Shown one piece after another: positions 1 to 8,520 of a DNA stretch of 64,000 bases. Each line of letters begins with the position of its first letter. Position 1 is the stretch's first letter. The notes beneath the pieces were generated by a model. The model did not search any database, was not told where the DNA came from, and was given only the letters and a program-made list of their open reading frames with translations. A program made the translations under genes and the position numbers. This DNA is from Phycisphaeraceae bacterium. GTDB taxonomy: Bacteria; Planctomycetota; Phycisphaerae; Phycisphaerales; UBA1924. The stretch is from contig CP075368.1 in NCBI GenBank assembly GCA_019454185.1, positions 2,211,649 through 2,275,648 on the forward strand, given 5' to 3'.

Positions 1-876
1 ATAGAGCGGCTGGTTGACCTTGGGAAGTTCGGCGGCAAGCGTGCGGGCTGCGGCGTTGACGCCATCGGCATCGCCGGCTCGCCACGCGGCACCGAGCGAT
101 GAGGCGGCGACGCGGGCAGGGTGGGTAGTCGGGAGTTCCGAGAGGTGGTGCCAGGGGAGGTCGGGGGCATCGGGGGCGATGACGTACCAGTTGGCGCGGC
201 TCTCGACCACGAGCGACATGGCGCGGCGGACGCGTCCGAATGCATCGCGGTAGGGATCTTCGAAGGCGTGCGCCTCTTCGAGCATCTCGCCGTAGCTCTG
301 CGCCATCACGGGTGTGATGCGCGTGAGCTTCATCCAGCGTTCCTGCTTGCGGGCGTCGTCGGGAAACGCGGCTTCGAGGAAGGCTCGGCGCAGGGGCAGG
401 TAGTTGATGTGGATCAGCGGGCGATCGAGGTAGTACGCGGGATCGATGACAAGATCGAGCCAGGTGAAGAGCGGGTCGTATGACTTGTTCGCGGGCTTGC
501 TCTTTGAGGCGGAGTCGGCATCGGTTGCGTAGATGGTGTCGAAGTAGTTCTTGCGGCCAGCGACTGCGCTGACGGTTTCTCGCGCGAGCGTGTCGAGGAT
601 CTTCACGCGGCCGTTGTGGAAGACCGCAAGCCCGCGCAGCGGCTCGAGATCAACCTTTGCTGCGAGATCGAGCTTGCGCGCGGTGTCGAACGGGGATGGA
701 ACCGGCACCTCGCCGAACGGGCTGGGGAGGGAAGCCCCCTGCTCGCTGACGGCGTGGGACTCTGGGTGGGCGTTGCCATCGGGCGCGTATTGCGCGAGTG
801 AACGCGCTGCGGGGAGCCACGTGATCGCCACGAGGAAGATCGCGAGGATGCCGGTGTTGATCCTGAGCTTGATCAT
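1..876 (-). CDS. Probable CcsA/ResC-type cytochrome c assembly protein, N-terminal part (runs off the window)
   Basis: The frame is open from an ATG at 876 to the window edge, giving about 292 residues and no stop. It begins with a hydrophobic signal-like segment (MIKLRINTGILAIFLVAITW). A stretch reading LRGLAVFHNGRVKILDTLAR follows near residue 85; such 'tune-the-pathway' stretches are typical of the periplasmic domain that precedes the WWD/heme-handling domain in long CcsA proteins. The ATG overlaps the stop codon of the upstream resB by 4 bases (ATGA), so the two are translationally coupled. ResB and CcsA together form the system II cytochrome c synthase, which moves heme across the membrane and attaches it to CXXCH motifs. 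The heme-binding WWD part lies outside the window, so the CcsA call rests on context and the N-terminal similarity. Confidence 0.6.
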   Translation of the reverse strand, partial: MIKLRINTGILAIFLVAITWLPAARSLAQYAPDGNAHPESHAVSEQGASLPSPFGEVPVPSPFDTARKLDLAAKVDLEPLRGLAVFHNGRVKILDTLARETVSAVAGRKNYFDTIYATDADSASKSKPANKSYDPLFTWLDLVIDPAYYLDRPLIHINYLPLRRAFLEAAFPDDARKQERWMKLTRITPVMAQSYGEMLEEAHAFEDPYRDAFGRVRRAMSLVVESRANWYVIAPDAPDLPWHHLSELPTTHPARVAASSLGAAWRAGDADGVNAAARTLAAELPKVNQPLY

Positions 877-3425
877 GGCTTGACCTCTTCGGGCATAAGC
901 GAGACAACGACGGGTTCGGCTGCGGATGTTGCGCGGGCCTTGCGTGATGGGGCGATGTAGGTGCCGTCCTTGATCTGCTGCTGGATCCGCTTCTTCTTGC
1001 GTTGGACGATGAGCGGCTTGACGTAGAAGGCCCAGGGGATGCCGAGACCCATCAGGATGGATCCGAGCGCGATGACGTGGATGCCGGGGTTGTTGCCGAC
1101 ACCCAGGATCGTGTACCGGACATAGGGGCGTTGGATCTGGCCCGCGTCGGCCATCTGCTGGGTCTGCTTCCACATCTCGGCGTCCCATCCGGCCTGGCTG
1201 AACTTGTACTGGTTTGGGCTGAGTCCTGAGACAAGACGGGAGAGGGTGTTGGCGATCGGGCTCCTGCTCTCGTCCCAGCGGTGCGGAGCCGTGAGCGGCG
1301 CGTTGAGCTTGGTGATGTGGGTGTAGGCCTCGAAGGGTGTGGTTCTCGGGCCAGTCATCGCGGGAGAGACAAGCACGGAGGATTGATAGTCTCTGGGTGC
1401 GCCGCGATGGTCGTAGGCGATCATCTGGAAGTCAACGAGGCGGATATCGAAGCCGGGGAGGGGATGCCTGAGACGCCCGAAGCCGAGCCGCAGCGTGCGT
1501 CCATCCGGGAGCGCGACGGTGCGGACGAGGTCGTCGGCGATCTCGAGATACTTAATGAACGGGAGCCAGACGACCGTGGACCAGCTACGGTCGGGCGCGG
1601 TGGGGCCGAGATCGACGGTGATCTCGACTGCGAGCGCAGCGCGGTCGTGGGTTCCTACGAATCGCTTGTCCTGATTGATCGAGGGCACGGGGATCGGCCG
1701 CTCGATCGTTGTGATGTGGCGCCATCGTTCGGTGACGGTGAGCGCGATGCGATCGGGGACAAGGTCGAGTGTCGCGCCGACGCTTTCTGTCACACGGACC
1801 TCGCCGCTGGGGAGACGCACGATGGCGCGGGTGGAGCCGTCCGGACGCTCGTCGAGGTTCACTGCGAGGAGATTGGCGTCGATGTATCCGATGCGGATGG
1901 AAGGATCGGCATCGCGCCGTGCGGGCATGCCCTGCGCGTTCACGGTGTCGAGCATGTCCTGGTTGATCTCGGGGAAACGGCTGTAGATCCATCGCGTGAA
2001 CCACTCGCCGGCGGGTGAGGTCACGCGGACGATGGCGACACTGCTGGTTGCGCCCTCGAACCCCTTCGTGATGATGGGGAACGGGGGCTCAGGGGCGAGA
2101 TCCTCGACTTCGATCGTGTAGCCGGTCTGTCCGACCTCGAGCTTCTGCCCTCGAGCGACCGGCAGAACGAAGCGTTGATCGGTACCAGGGAACTCGATCG
2201 CGAGCGCGTTGCGAACGCCGACGGGGAGCGGCTCGGCGAGGTCGCGCCAGCGCGCCTCGGGCATGCCCATGGTGTACTCGACGCTGAGCATGTTCTCTGT
2301 CGATGCTCGGGCGGCGGGTGATCTCGGCTCGAAGCGGTACCGGTGGACTGGCCCTTCGGGGACCCTTCCACGGGAGTCGGGGATCCAACTGAGCAGGTCG
2401 ACGAAGCGAACGGGGCGGTCTCTTCCCTGTGCGGCGGCGAGATCGGCATCTCTCTCAGAGGCCTTAACCGGCTCGGAGCCGATGTCTGCGTAGGAGGCGT
2501 AGCCTACGACGCGGAGCTTGATGTCGGCATCGACGAGCGAGGTGCGCGAGGGCATGACGCTCCGGCTGAGCGTGCGGGGATGATCGGGCGTCAGCGCGTA
2601 GTCGTTGTACCGGGGGATGCCGCTGAGCGGACGCTGCTCCCACCCTTTGAACTGGTCTATGAAGAGGGCAACTCGCGTGTTGTCGTAAAAGACTGCCGCG
2701 GGGGGGCCGATCGTGGTGTCGCCGCCCGGGGTCGGATTGCCTGCGAAGAGGATCGTGTCTCCCTCTTTCTTGAGTCCGGTGTAGTAAACGCTGCCGAGGG
2801 CGATGACGACGATGCCGGTGTGGACGGTGAGCACACCGATGTTCTCAAACTTGAACTCGATGCGGCGCACAGTGGCGGTGACCATGTTGGCGACGAAGGC
2901 GAGGAGCACGACGCGGAGCGGCCACCACGAGTAGAACTCAAGCTCCGACATCTCGACGCCGGGGAGGCGCCGGAGCGTTGTTGAGTTGTACTGGCGCACG
3001 AAGTCTGCAAAGAGCATGAGCCCGCGCCCGGTGACCGGGTCGTAATGAAGGGCGGGCCACGCCGCGACAACCCAGAGCCACGAGCCGAGGACGATCGAGG
3101 CGATGATGCCGACGACGCCGATCGCGAACCGTGCGGCACGGGGGATCCCGGCCCGACGGAGCAGAAGCCGCGGGAGAAAGAGTGTGAAGAGAGAGATGCC
3201 GGCGATCGTGAGAAGGAGCGTAAGGGCGTAGATGAGGTACGTCGGGATCTGCGCGAGGAGCCCGATGGGGACGCTGGCGAGAATGGCGTAGATGACGACG
3301 AAGACAAGGAGACAGACCGCCAACGTGATGGTGCTGAACGCGTGCAGGAGCCAGCGGACGGGCTGTGCCCAACCCGGGAAGTGCTCTTTGTCCCACTGTT
3401 GACTTCGACGCCACTTCTGGCTCAT
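873..3425 (-). CDS. resB: ResB/CcsB-like cytochrome c biogenesis protein
   Basis: An 850-residue membrane protein. About four hydrophobic segments lie near residues 25-160. A conserved segment follows, reading ENIGVLTVHTGIVVIALGSV, then a large periplasmic domain of about 500 residues. A last transmembrane helix near the C-terminus includes NPGIHVIALGSILMG, with a His just before the helix as in CcsB. I chose the ATG at 3425 because AGGAGA sits at the right distance in front of it. A longer frame reaching 3608 would run into the upstream amidohydrolase gene and adds 61 residues with no membrane or signal character. In system II, CcsB works with CcsA to deliver and ligate heme to apocytochromes c. 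The CcsA-like gene follows with a 4-base overlap. The neighbouring ACIII and oxidase genes, which encode several c-type hemes, are natural clients. Confidence 0.85.
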   Translation of the reverse strand: MSQKWRRSQQWDKEHFPGWAQPVRWLLHAFSTITLAVCLLVFVVIYAILASVPIGLLAQIPTYLIYALTLLLTIAGISLFTLFLPRLLLRRAGIPRAARFAIGVVGIIASIVLGSWLWVVAAWPALHYDPVTGRGLMLFADFVRQYNSTTLRRLPGVEMSELEFYSWWPLRVVLLAFVANMVTATVRRIEFKFENIGVLTVHTGIVVIALGSVYYTGLKKEGDTILFAGNPTPGGDTTIGPPAAVFYDNTRVALFIDQFKGWEQRPLSGIPRYNDYALTPDHPRTLSRSVMPSRTSLVDADIKLRVVGYASYADIGSEPVKASERDADLAAAQGRDRPVRFVDLLSWIPDSRGRVPEGPVHRYRFEPRSPAARASTENMLSVEYTMGMPEARWRDLAEPLPVGVRNALAIEFPGTDQRFVLPVARGQKLEVGQTGYTIEVEDLAPEPPFPIITKGFEGATSSVAIVRVTSPAGEWFTRWIYSRFPEINQDMLDTVNAQGMPARRDADPSIRIGYIDANLLAVNLDERPDGSTRAIVRLPSGEVRVTESVGATLDLVPDRIALTVTERWRHITTIERPIPVPSINQDKRFVGTHDRAALAVEITVDLGPTAPDRSWSTVVWLPFIKYLEIADDLVRTVALPDGRTLRLGFGRLRHPLPGFDIRLVDFQMIAYDHRGAPRDYQSSVLVSPAMTGPRTTPFEAYTHITKLNAPLTAPHRWDESRSPIANTLSRLVSGLSPNQYKFSQAGWDAEMWKQTQQMADAGQIQRPYVRYTILGVGNNPGIHVIALGSILMGLGIPWAFYVKPLIVQRKKKRIQQQIKDGTYIAPSRKARATSAAEPVVVSLMPEEVKP

Positions 3426-3501
3426 CGGATCTCCTGCATGGCCCTCGTCGCCTTCGCACGTGTATGAAGCGGGGCATGAGAACGAGTCGATCTTATTCTT
3501 G

Positions 3502-4905
3502 TCAGACCGTATTTTTTCTTGTCCAAAGCCAATTTGGGCATGAATCGGCAGAGAGGACCCACGACAGGGGATCATCGGCATTCGACGTGGATTGTGGCCT
3601 GGATACATCGACAGCGATGATGCCGAGCGGCGTCGAGCCGGGGGTCAGGAGGAAGTCGGTGGGAGATGCGTCCAGGGCGGATGCGCCGTGGAGAGTGGCC
3701 ATGGTGAGGAGTGTTGCGGGTTCGGTCGCGTCGCGTCTGTGGATGTAGCGCATCTCGTCGAGGATGGAAATCGATCCGGATTGGGGGTCCGCGGTGTGGG
3801 CCGGGAGATTGATGATGGAATCTGTGCCGAGCGCGACCGGAATGCCGCGGGCGAGCATGTCGCGATAGCGGTGAGGTCCGAGACGGGCGGGAGCCCCGAA
3901 GTAGTCAGAAGCCCGCGGGCAGTAGACAACGCGCGTGCCAGTGCGGGCGAGGATGTCGAGGTCGGCATCGGTGACGTCGTTGCAGTGGACGACGGTGAAG
4001 GGGGTCCACTGGCGGCGCGCCGATTCGAGGACCGGTGAGAGGTACTCGATGGGTGAGAGGCCTCGGCCTATCTCGGCGGCGACGGCGTCGTTCCAGAGGC
4101 CGAGCGATTCGAGGAGGTCGCGTTGCGGGCCGCGGGCTCGGGCGATGAACTCACGCTCTTCGGGTGACTCTGCAAGGTGCGTGCAGACAGGGAAGTTGCG
4201 TGGGGGCCCGGCCATTTCGAGTGCGTGCTGATACCCAGCGAGGGCGACGGTGTTCGGCGCGTGGGGTTGGAGCCCGAAGCGGGCCGACACGGCGGCTTCG
4301 CCGCGTTCGTACCGCGCAGCGACAGAGCGTCCGAGGGCGGGTAGCGCGGTATTGGTCATTGCCTCCATGCCGCGTTGAAGCCCATTGCCGATCGCGAAGA
4401 ACTCGATATAGGAGACGGACGCGATTGACGATTCGGCGAGGGTTTGGAAGGGGATTGTGGAGGGCGTGGCGCGTGGCGCACCGGCGATGTCCCCCACTGC
4501 CGCGGTTCCGCCGGCGAGGGAGAGGGAGATGCCGCGACGGACTGCGGCGGCGATGGCGGCATCGTCCGTGGGTCGTTCGCGCCGGACCATGTCGATCCAG
4601 GGCATGAAGCCGTTGGCCGGATCATGGGGGCGCGGGCCGATGTCCGTCAGATCGAGGTGGGTGTGAGCGTTCACGAGGCCGGGAAGGAGAACGGCGTCGC
4701 TGCGTTCGATAGTCGGGATGTTACTGCGACAGAGTTCCGGGGGGAGTTCGGAGGCGGGGGTGATGCTCAGGACTCTGCCTCGGGTATGGTCGAGGAGGAG
4801 CGCGATGGGACCGGTGCGATGGGACCAGTGCCCGCGCGCATCGGCGGCGGCACGGGCGATGATGATCAGGGGTTGGGCGTGCTCTCGCGACGCGGGGGGA
4901 TTCAT
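3502..4905 (-). CDS. Amidohydrolase-superfamily metal-dependent deaminase
   Basis: A 467-residue cytosolic enzyme of the amidohydrolase superfamily (ATZ/TRZ/SsnA-like). Metal and catalytic motifs appear in order: NAHTHLD near residue 82, CTHLAES near 240, TVVHCNDV near 300 and VALGTDS near 355. These supply the HxH pair, two further His ligands and the catalytic Asp expected for hydrolytic deaminases. Members of this branch include aminodeoxyfutalosine deaminase of the futalosine menaquinone pathway, guanine and cytosine deaminases and chlorohydrolases. The sequence alone does not pick one. A menaquinone role would fit the quinol-oxidising ACIII nearby, but that is inference. The gene is on the same strand as resB with a 76-base gap and is divergent from the OmpA-like lipoprotein gene. 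Confidence 0.82.
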   Translation of the reverse strand: MNPPASREHAQPLIIIARAAADARGHWSHRTGPIALLLDHTRGRVLSITPASELPPELCRSNIPTIERSDAVLLPGLVNAHTHLDLTDIGPRPHDPANGFMPWIDMVRRERPTDDAAIAAAVRRGISLSLAGGTAAVGDIAGAPRATPSTIPFQTLAESSIASVSYIEFFAIGNGLQRGMEAMTNTALPALGRSVAARYERGEAAVSARFGLQPHAPNTVALAGYQHALEMAGPPRNFPVCTHLAESPEEREFIARARGPQRDLLESLGLWNDAVAAEIGRGLSPIEYLSPVLESARRQWTPFTVVHCNDVTDADLDILARTGTRVVYCPRASDYFGAPARLGPHRYRDMLARGIPVALGTDSIINLPAHTADPQSGSISILDEMRYIHRRDATEPATLLTMATLHGASALDASPTDFLLTPGSTPLGIIAVDVSRPQSTSNADDPLSWVLSADSCPNWLWTRKNTV

Positions 4906-5052
4906 GGCGGAAACCCGGGGTGTACGATAGATGTGTACCGACGCGCATGGCGCGGCTCGGTTGCATTGCGCGAGGCCGCGCGGACGCTGGTGGCGTCGGT
5001 TGCGGCACCTGAATCACTGCACGGATAGGCCTTTGGCCCGAGGGATCGAACC

Positions 5053-5916
5053 ATGACGAATCGACGCAATCGGATCTACGCACTTGCTCTGGTCTCGCTC
5101 GCGGGCGCCGGCCTTTCAGGGTGCGTCAGCCAGCAGGCGTATGACGAGCTTCGCCAGACGAATGTCTCGCTCGAGAACAGGAACGCGGAGTTGGCGCGTC
5201 GGGCGAGCGAGCTCGAGGCCACGAACCGGATGCTGACGAACGAGCGTCAGAGTCTGGATGCGGCGCTTGCGGCGTTGCGTGCGGCGAACGGCGACCTTGC
5301 GGCTTTGACGAAGCAGCAGCAGGACGAGTTGAACCGGTTCGGCAGCCGCCTGCAGGGTTTGAGCGGGATCGCGCTCGACCCGACGACGGACGCGGCGTTG
5401 CAGGCGCTGGTGGCGCAGTACCCGAACCTGATGTCGTACGACCCTGCCCTTGGCATGATCCGGTTCAACGCGGACCTGACGTTTGATTCGGGTTCGGACG
5501 TTGTGAAGGACAGCGCGCGGCAGGCCCTGGATGCGTTCGCCCGGGTGTTGAATTCGAGCTCTGCTCTGAATTACGAGGCGGAGATCCTCGGGCACACGGA
5601 TTCGCAGCGGATCAGCGCATCGACGGCATCTCGTCACCCGACGAACATGCACCTTTCCGCGCATCGGGCGATTTCGGTGCGTGCGGTGCTCGGGAGCATG
5701 GGCGTGCCGGCGGATCGCCTGAAGGTTTCCGGCTGGGGCGAGTTCCGTCCTGCGGTACCGAATGCCGCGAACGGCAACACCCCTGCGAACCGGCGCGTGG
5801 AGATTTATCTGCGGAACAGCACGGCGGGGATCAGCTCGTCGGCTTCGCCTTCCGGCGGGAGCGCGTCGCCTGATCGCGACCCGGTTCCGACGCGCCAGTT
5901 GGATCCGACCAAGTGA
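5053..5916 (+). CDS. OmpA-family (Pal/MotB-like) outer-membrane lipoprotein with coiled coil
   Basis: A 287-residue protein. It has a lipoprotein signal peptide ending in the lipobox GLSGC (Cys24), so it should be lipid-anchored. Residues about 25-100 are rich in heptad-like Leu/Ala/Glu patterns (for example NVSLENRNAELARRASELEA), predicting a long coiled coil. Residues about 145-260 form an OmpA C-terminal peptidoglycan-binding domain: FNADLTFDSGSDVVKD, then ILGHTDSQ, then LSAHRAISVRAVLGSMGV and the closing NRRVEIYL. A Ser/Pro tail follows. The design suggests a tether between outer membrane and peptidoglycan. It stands alone, divergent from the amidohydrolase and convergent with the end of the oxidase operon. 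A strong terminator follows it. Confidence 0.88.
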   Translation: MTNRRNRIYALALVSLAGAGLSGCVSQQAYDELRQTNVSLENRNAELARRASELEATNRMLTNERQSLDAALAALRAANGDLAALTKQQQDELNRFGSRLQGLSGIALDPTTDAALQALVAQYPNLMSYDPALGMIRFNADLTFDSGSDVVKDSARQALDAFARVLNSSSALNYEAEILGHTDSQRISASTASRHPTNMHLSAHRAISVRAVLGSMGVPADRLKVSGWGEFRPAVPNAANGNTPANRRVEIYLRNSTAGISSSASPSGGSASPDRDPVPTRQLDPTK

Positions 5917-5946
5917 GGCACCAAGGCGTCAAGGCATGAATGCAAC

Positions 5947-5974
5947 GAGGTCCGCTCCATACGGGGCGGACCTC
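5947..5974 (+). terminator. Rho-independent terminator of the OmpA-like gene
   Basis: A 12-bp stem (GAGGTCCGCTCC paired with GGGGCGGACCTC, one wobble) with a 4-base loop is followed by TTTCTT. It lies 30 bases after the stop of the plus-strand lipoprotein gene. The minus-strand side lacks a clear U-run, so it looks directional. Confidence 0.8.
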
Positions 5975-6046
5975 TTTCTTGCGCGGATGGGAGTTGCATC
6001 GTCGAGGAGAGGGCACCCGGAGGCCACGAATCCTCGGAGAGCCGAC

Positions 6047-6850
6047 CTACGCCGCGGGTCGGCGGCGAACGCGGGAGGCGGCGAGAGCGATGATGCTCAG
6101 CGTGAGTCCAGAGGCACCGATGGTCGCGCCGGGGAGAGTCCATCCCATGGCGCGAAGGCCATCGTCGGCGAAGCGCGGTGAGGGAACGGTGCCCTTGGGC
6201 ATGACCATGAGTGCCGCGCCGAACTGCCACGTGCCCTCGACGAGCTCTCCGGCCTTGTTGGGTTGGTAACGTTTGGAGGTGGGGAAGGCGAGTTGCTCCT
6301 TGCGGAAGCCCCCCTCGGGCAGGAACTCATAGAAGGCAAAGGCCCACTCTTTCCGCCAGACCTGCCCCCACGTTCGCGGGTCGACGCCCTGCGGCGGGAT
6401 GCGTGTGACGATCACGAGTCGATCCGGAAGATTGCCCTTGGCGATCTCGTTGTTGACTCGTTGGAGTTCGGCGGCGGTGCCCTCTGTGAAACGGAGCACC
6501 TGCATCCAGTCGGCGTGGGCACGCATCAAAGGGATCTGGCTCATCGCTTCGCTGGGAGGTATCAGCACCCTCAAGGGGAGAGACTGATCGCCATATGTAA
6601 CGACGATGGAGCCGGGACCGCTCGGTTCATTATCCACGGTCGGATCGGGCTGGAACTCGAATGCGACATCACGATCGGCGAAGTAGAAGGACTGATCCTT
6701 CACGGGCATGAAGACCGGGCGAATCTTGCCGGAGACTGCGTTGTTGACCTTTGCAGCCATGAACCAGCATGAGACCGCGAGCAGCACGGCGGAGATGGCA
6801 CCGCCCGTGCGAGCGATGTGGCGGATGCTGGTTTGAGAGATCGGCGCCAT
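6047..6850 (-). CDS. Unknown two-helix membrane protein at the end of the ACIII-caa3 operon
   Basis: A 267-residue protein I cannot place in a family. A transmembrane helix lies near residues 14-33 (GGAISAVLLAVSCWFMAAKV). About 190 residues of probably extracytoplasmic sequence follow, including FYFADRDVAFEFQPDP and LPDRLVIVTRIPPQGVDPRTWG. A second helix near the C-terminus (LPGATIGASGLTLSIIALAA) precedes a short basic tail. I chose the ATG at 6850 because it lies 35 bases after the stop of ctaF; an upstream extension would overlap ctaF and encodes Arg-rich, shadow-like sequence. Its position as the last gene of the run suggests an accessory or assembly role for the oxidase, but nothing in the protein shows that directly. 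No CXXCH, copper or iron-sulfur motif is present. Confidence 0.7.
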   Translation of the reverse strand: MAPISQTSIRHIARTGGAISAVLLAVSCWFMAAKVNNAVSGKIRPVFMPVKDQSFYFADRDVAFEFQPDPTVDNEPSGPGSIVVTYGDQSLPLRVLIPPSEAMSQIPLMRAHADWMQVLRFTEGTAAELQRVNNEIAKGNLPDRLVIVTRIPPQGVDPRTWGQVWRKEWAFAFYEFLPEGGFRKEQLAFPTSKRYQPNKAGELVEGTWQFGAALMVMPKGTVPSPRFADDGLRAMGWTLPGATIGASGLTLSIIALAASRVRRRPAA

Positions 6851-6885
6851 GTGTCTGGTCGCGTCTGAGCGGGCAGGGCGGGAGA

Positions 6886-7584
6886 TCAGTGGCCGCCTGG
6901 CTTGTCGTGACCGTGGTGGTCGCCCTTTGCGGGAGCGGAGGTCGAGAGCGCACCGGTGTGACCCTTTACGGTGCGACTTGCGTTCGGGGTGCTGGCATCG
7001 GCGTGGTGGTCGTGCTTGTGCTTGACCGAGGCCTTGATGCGCTCGTACTTCTCGGGGCCCCACTCGGCGAGGTACTTCTCTTTGGCGAACTTCACGACGC
7101 CGCCGGTGACGGTCTCTTTCGCGTCGCCGCTGCCTCGGCTGACGCCTCCGGTGCCGCCGACGGCGATCTCACCCTTTTTCCAATCGTAGACGACGCCGCG
7201 ACTGCCAAGATCGATCATGGAGAAGAAGAGAAAGAGGCCGACGGCGAAGAGGCAGTTCGCGAAGATGATGGCGTTGAGTTTGTTGTCGTACTTGAGCTGC
7301 ATGAAGAAGAGGAGGACGAGGAGCCCCTTGATCGTTGCGATGCTCATGGCGACGGCGACGTTGACCCACTGAGGAATCTCGACCTTGAAGTAGTCTGCGG
7401 CCCAGACCTCGGCGCGGGAGAGCCCGACCGTGAGAACGGTGAAGAAGAGCAGGGCGAGCAGCACGTTCATGAGCGTGCGCTTGGGGATGATGACGTGCTC
7501 GTGATGGGTTGCGCCGTGGGGATCCGTGGGATCGAAGGCGAGTCCGTCGGAGCGTTCGGCGTGGGGTGCGTGTCCGTAAGACAT
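6886..7584 (-). CDS. ctaF: Cytochrome c oxidase subunit IV (CtaF-like) with long C-terminal extension
   Basis: A 232-residue protein. A His-rich N-terminus (GATHHEHVIIPKRTLMNVLL) leads into three transmembrane segments between residues about 35 and 125. The second reads VAVAMSIATIKGLLVLLFFM and the next QLKYDNKLNAIIFANCLFAV, as in prokaryotic COX4 proteins, which stabilise the subunit I/III interface. The usual family length is about 100-120 residues. Here a further 110 hydrophilic residues follow, including AEWGPEKYERIKASVKHKHDHH and a second His-rich tail. The extension is unexplained. The gene follows ctaE by 63 bases in the oxidase operon. Confidence 0.85.
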   Translation of the reverse strand: MSYGHAPHAERSDGLAFDPTDPHGATHHEHVIIPKRTLMNVLLALLFFTVLTVGLSRAEVWAADYFKVEIPQWVNVAVAMSIATIKGLLVLLFFMQLKYDNKLNAIIFANCLFAVGLFLFFSMIDLGSRGVVYDWKKGEIAVGGTGGVSRGSGDAKETVTGGVVKFAKEKYLAEWGPEKYERIKASVKHKHDHHADASTPNASRTVKGHTGALSTSAPAKGDHHGHDKPGGH

Positions 7585-7647
7585 GGTGCTGGTCCTGATC
7601 GAGGGCGATTGATCGGGCGGACGACGGGCGGCGGAAGGTCGCGGGCG

Positions 7648-8430
7648 TTAGTGGACGAGGTAGAGGAGTGGGAAGAGGAAGATCCAGATGAGATCGACGA
7701 TGTGCCAGTAGAGGCCGACGATCTCGACGGCGTTGTAGTGGCCCGGGCCGAAGTGGAGCTTGCGAGCCCGGAGGTAGAGCCAGAAGATGAGGCCGACACC
7801 GATCAAGACGTGGGTGGCGTGGATGCCGGTGGCGCAGTAATAAATGCTCCACCACATGGGCTCGTAGGGGTTGTCCGCGAAGGGATAGTCGAAGAGGGAG
7901 CCGGGACGCTTGCCGCCGTAGCCCTCGACGTACTCGAACATGCCGCCGAGAGCGGTCTGTCCGCTCGCTTCATAGTGCGAGAGTGCGGGATCGAACTTGA
8001 AGAACCATCCGGACCACTTGGGCGTGTACTCGAAGGTGAACTTGATGCCGACAAAGAGGAGGGCGCAGGCGATGGTGAGGAGGAGGTTCCTTCGGAGGGC
8101 CTTCTGCTCGTTGCGCTGGGCGTTGCCGATGGCGGTCGCGATCGTCCAGGATGAGAAGAGGAGCACGATGGTGTTGAGGCAGCCCCACTTCCAGTCGAGG
8201 TAGTGCGATCCGTTGCGGAACGCCTCGGGGTGCATCATTCGGAAGATGGCGTAACCGACGAAGAGCCCCGCGAAGAGGAGGACTTCGGTGGCAAGGAAGA
8301 GCCACATGCCGATCTTGACGGCGTCGAACTCCTCATCCTTCGAGCGGAAGTGCGAGGCGGGCTTGTAGGTCTCGTGGTATGGGCGTCCGTCTGCGCCGCT
8401 TCCACCGCTGTTGATGTCGAGTGTGGTCAT
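7648..8430 (-). CDS. ctaE: Cytochrome c oxidase subunit III
   Basis: A 260-residue membrane protein with about five or six helices. Family stretches include KIGMWLFLATEVLLFAGLF near residue 40, the Glu-bearing LFVGIKFTFEYTPKW and the C-terminal HATHVLIGVGLIFWL and GLYWHIVDLIWIFLFPLLYL. Subunit III stabilises subunit I and its proton uptake in aa3/caa3 oxidases. The order ctaC-ctaD-ctaE-ctaF is the standard one. It is separated from ctaD by 90 bases that contain a strong hairpin, unlike the tighter spacing elsewhere in the operon, so its level may be set separately. Confidence 0.95.
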   Translation of the reverse strand: MTTLDINSGGSGADGRPYHETYKPASHFRSKDEEFDAVKIGMWLFLATEVLLFAGLFVGYAIFRMMHPEAFRNGSHYLDWKWGCLNTIVLLFSSWTIATAIGNAQRNEQKALRRNLLLTIACALLFVGIKFTFEYTPKWSGWFFKFDPALSHYEASGQTALGGMFEYVEGYGGKRPGSLFDYPFADNPYEPMWWSIYYCATGIHATHVLIGVGLIFWLYLRARKLHFGPGHYNAVEIVGLYWHIVDLIWIFLFPLLYLVH

Positions 8431-8488
8431 CTGGTTGAACTCCGGGGGCAGGCCTTGTGGCGGGGCTCCGGGTGATGGGCGAGTCAGA

Positions 8489-8513
8489 AACCCACGGATT
8501 GAATCCGTGGGTT
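8489..8513 (-). other. Intercistronic hairpin between ctaD and ctaE
   Basis: AACCCACGGA pairs perfectly with TCCGTGGGTT around a 5-base loop, just after the ctaD stop codon. On the minus strand it is followed by TTTCTGACT, a modest U-rich tail. It may be a partial terminator, an mRNA stabiliser or an RNase processing site. Confidence 0.6.
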
Positions 8514-8520
8514 CTCGGGG

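Noticed and set aside
3426..3608. Upstream extension of resB
   Set aside because: The ATG at 3425 has a good ribosome site, and the extension overlaps the amidohydrolase gene and adds no membrane or signal sequence.
7160..7330. Purine-rich GAAGAAG/GGAGGA-like runs
   Set aside because: They are codons for Phe, Leu and Val in transmembrane helices read from the other strand, not repeats.
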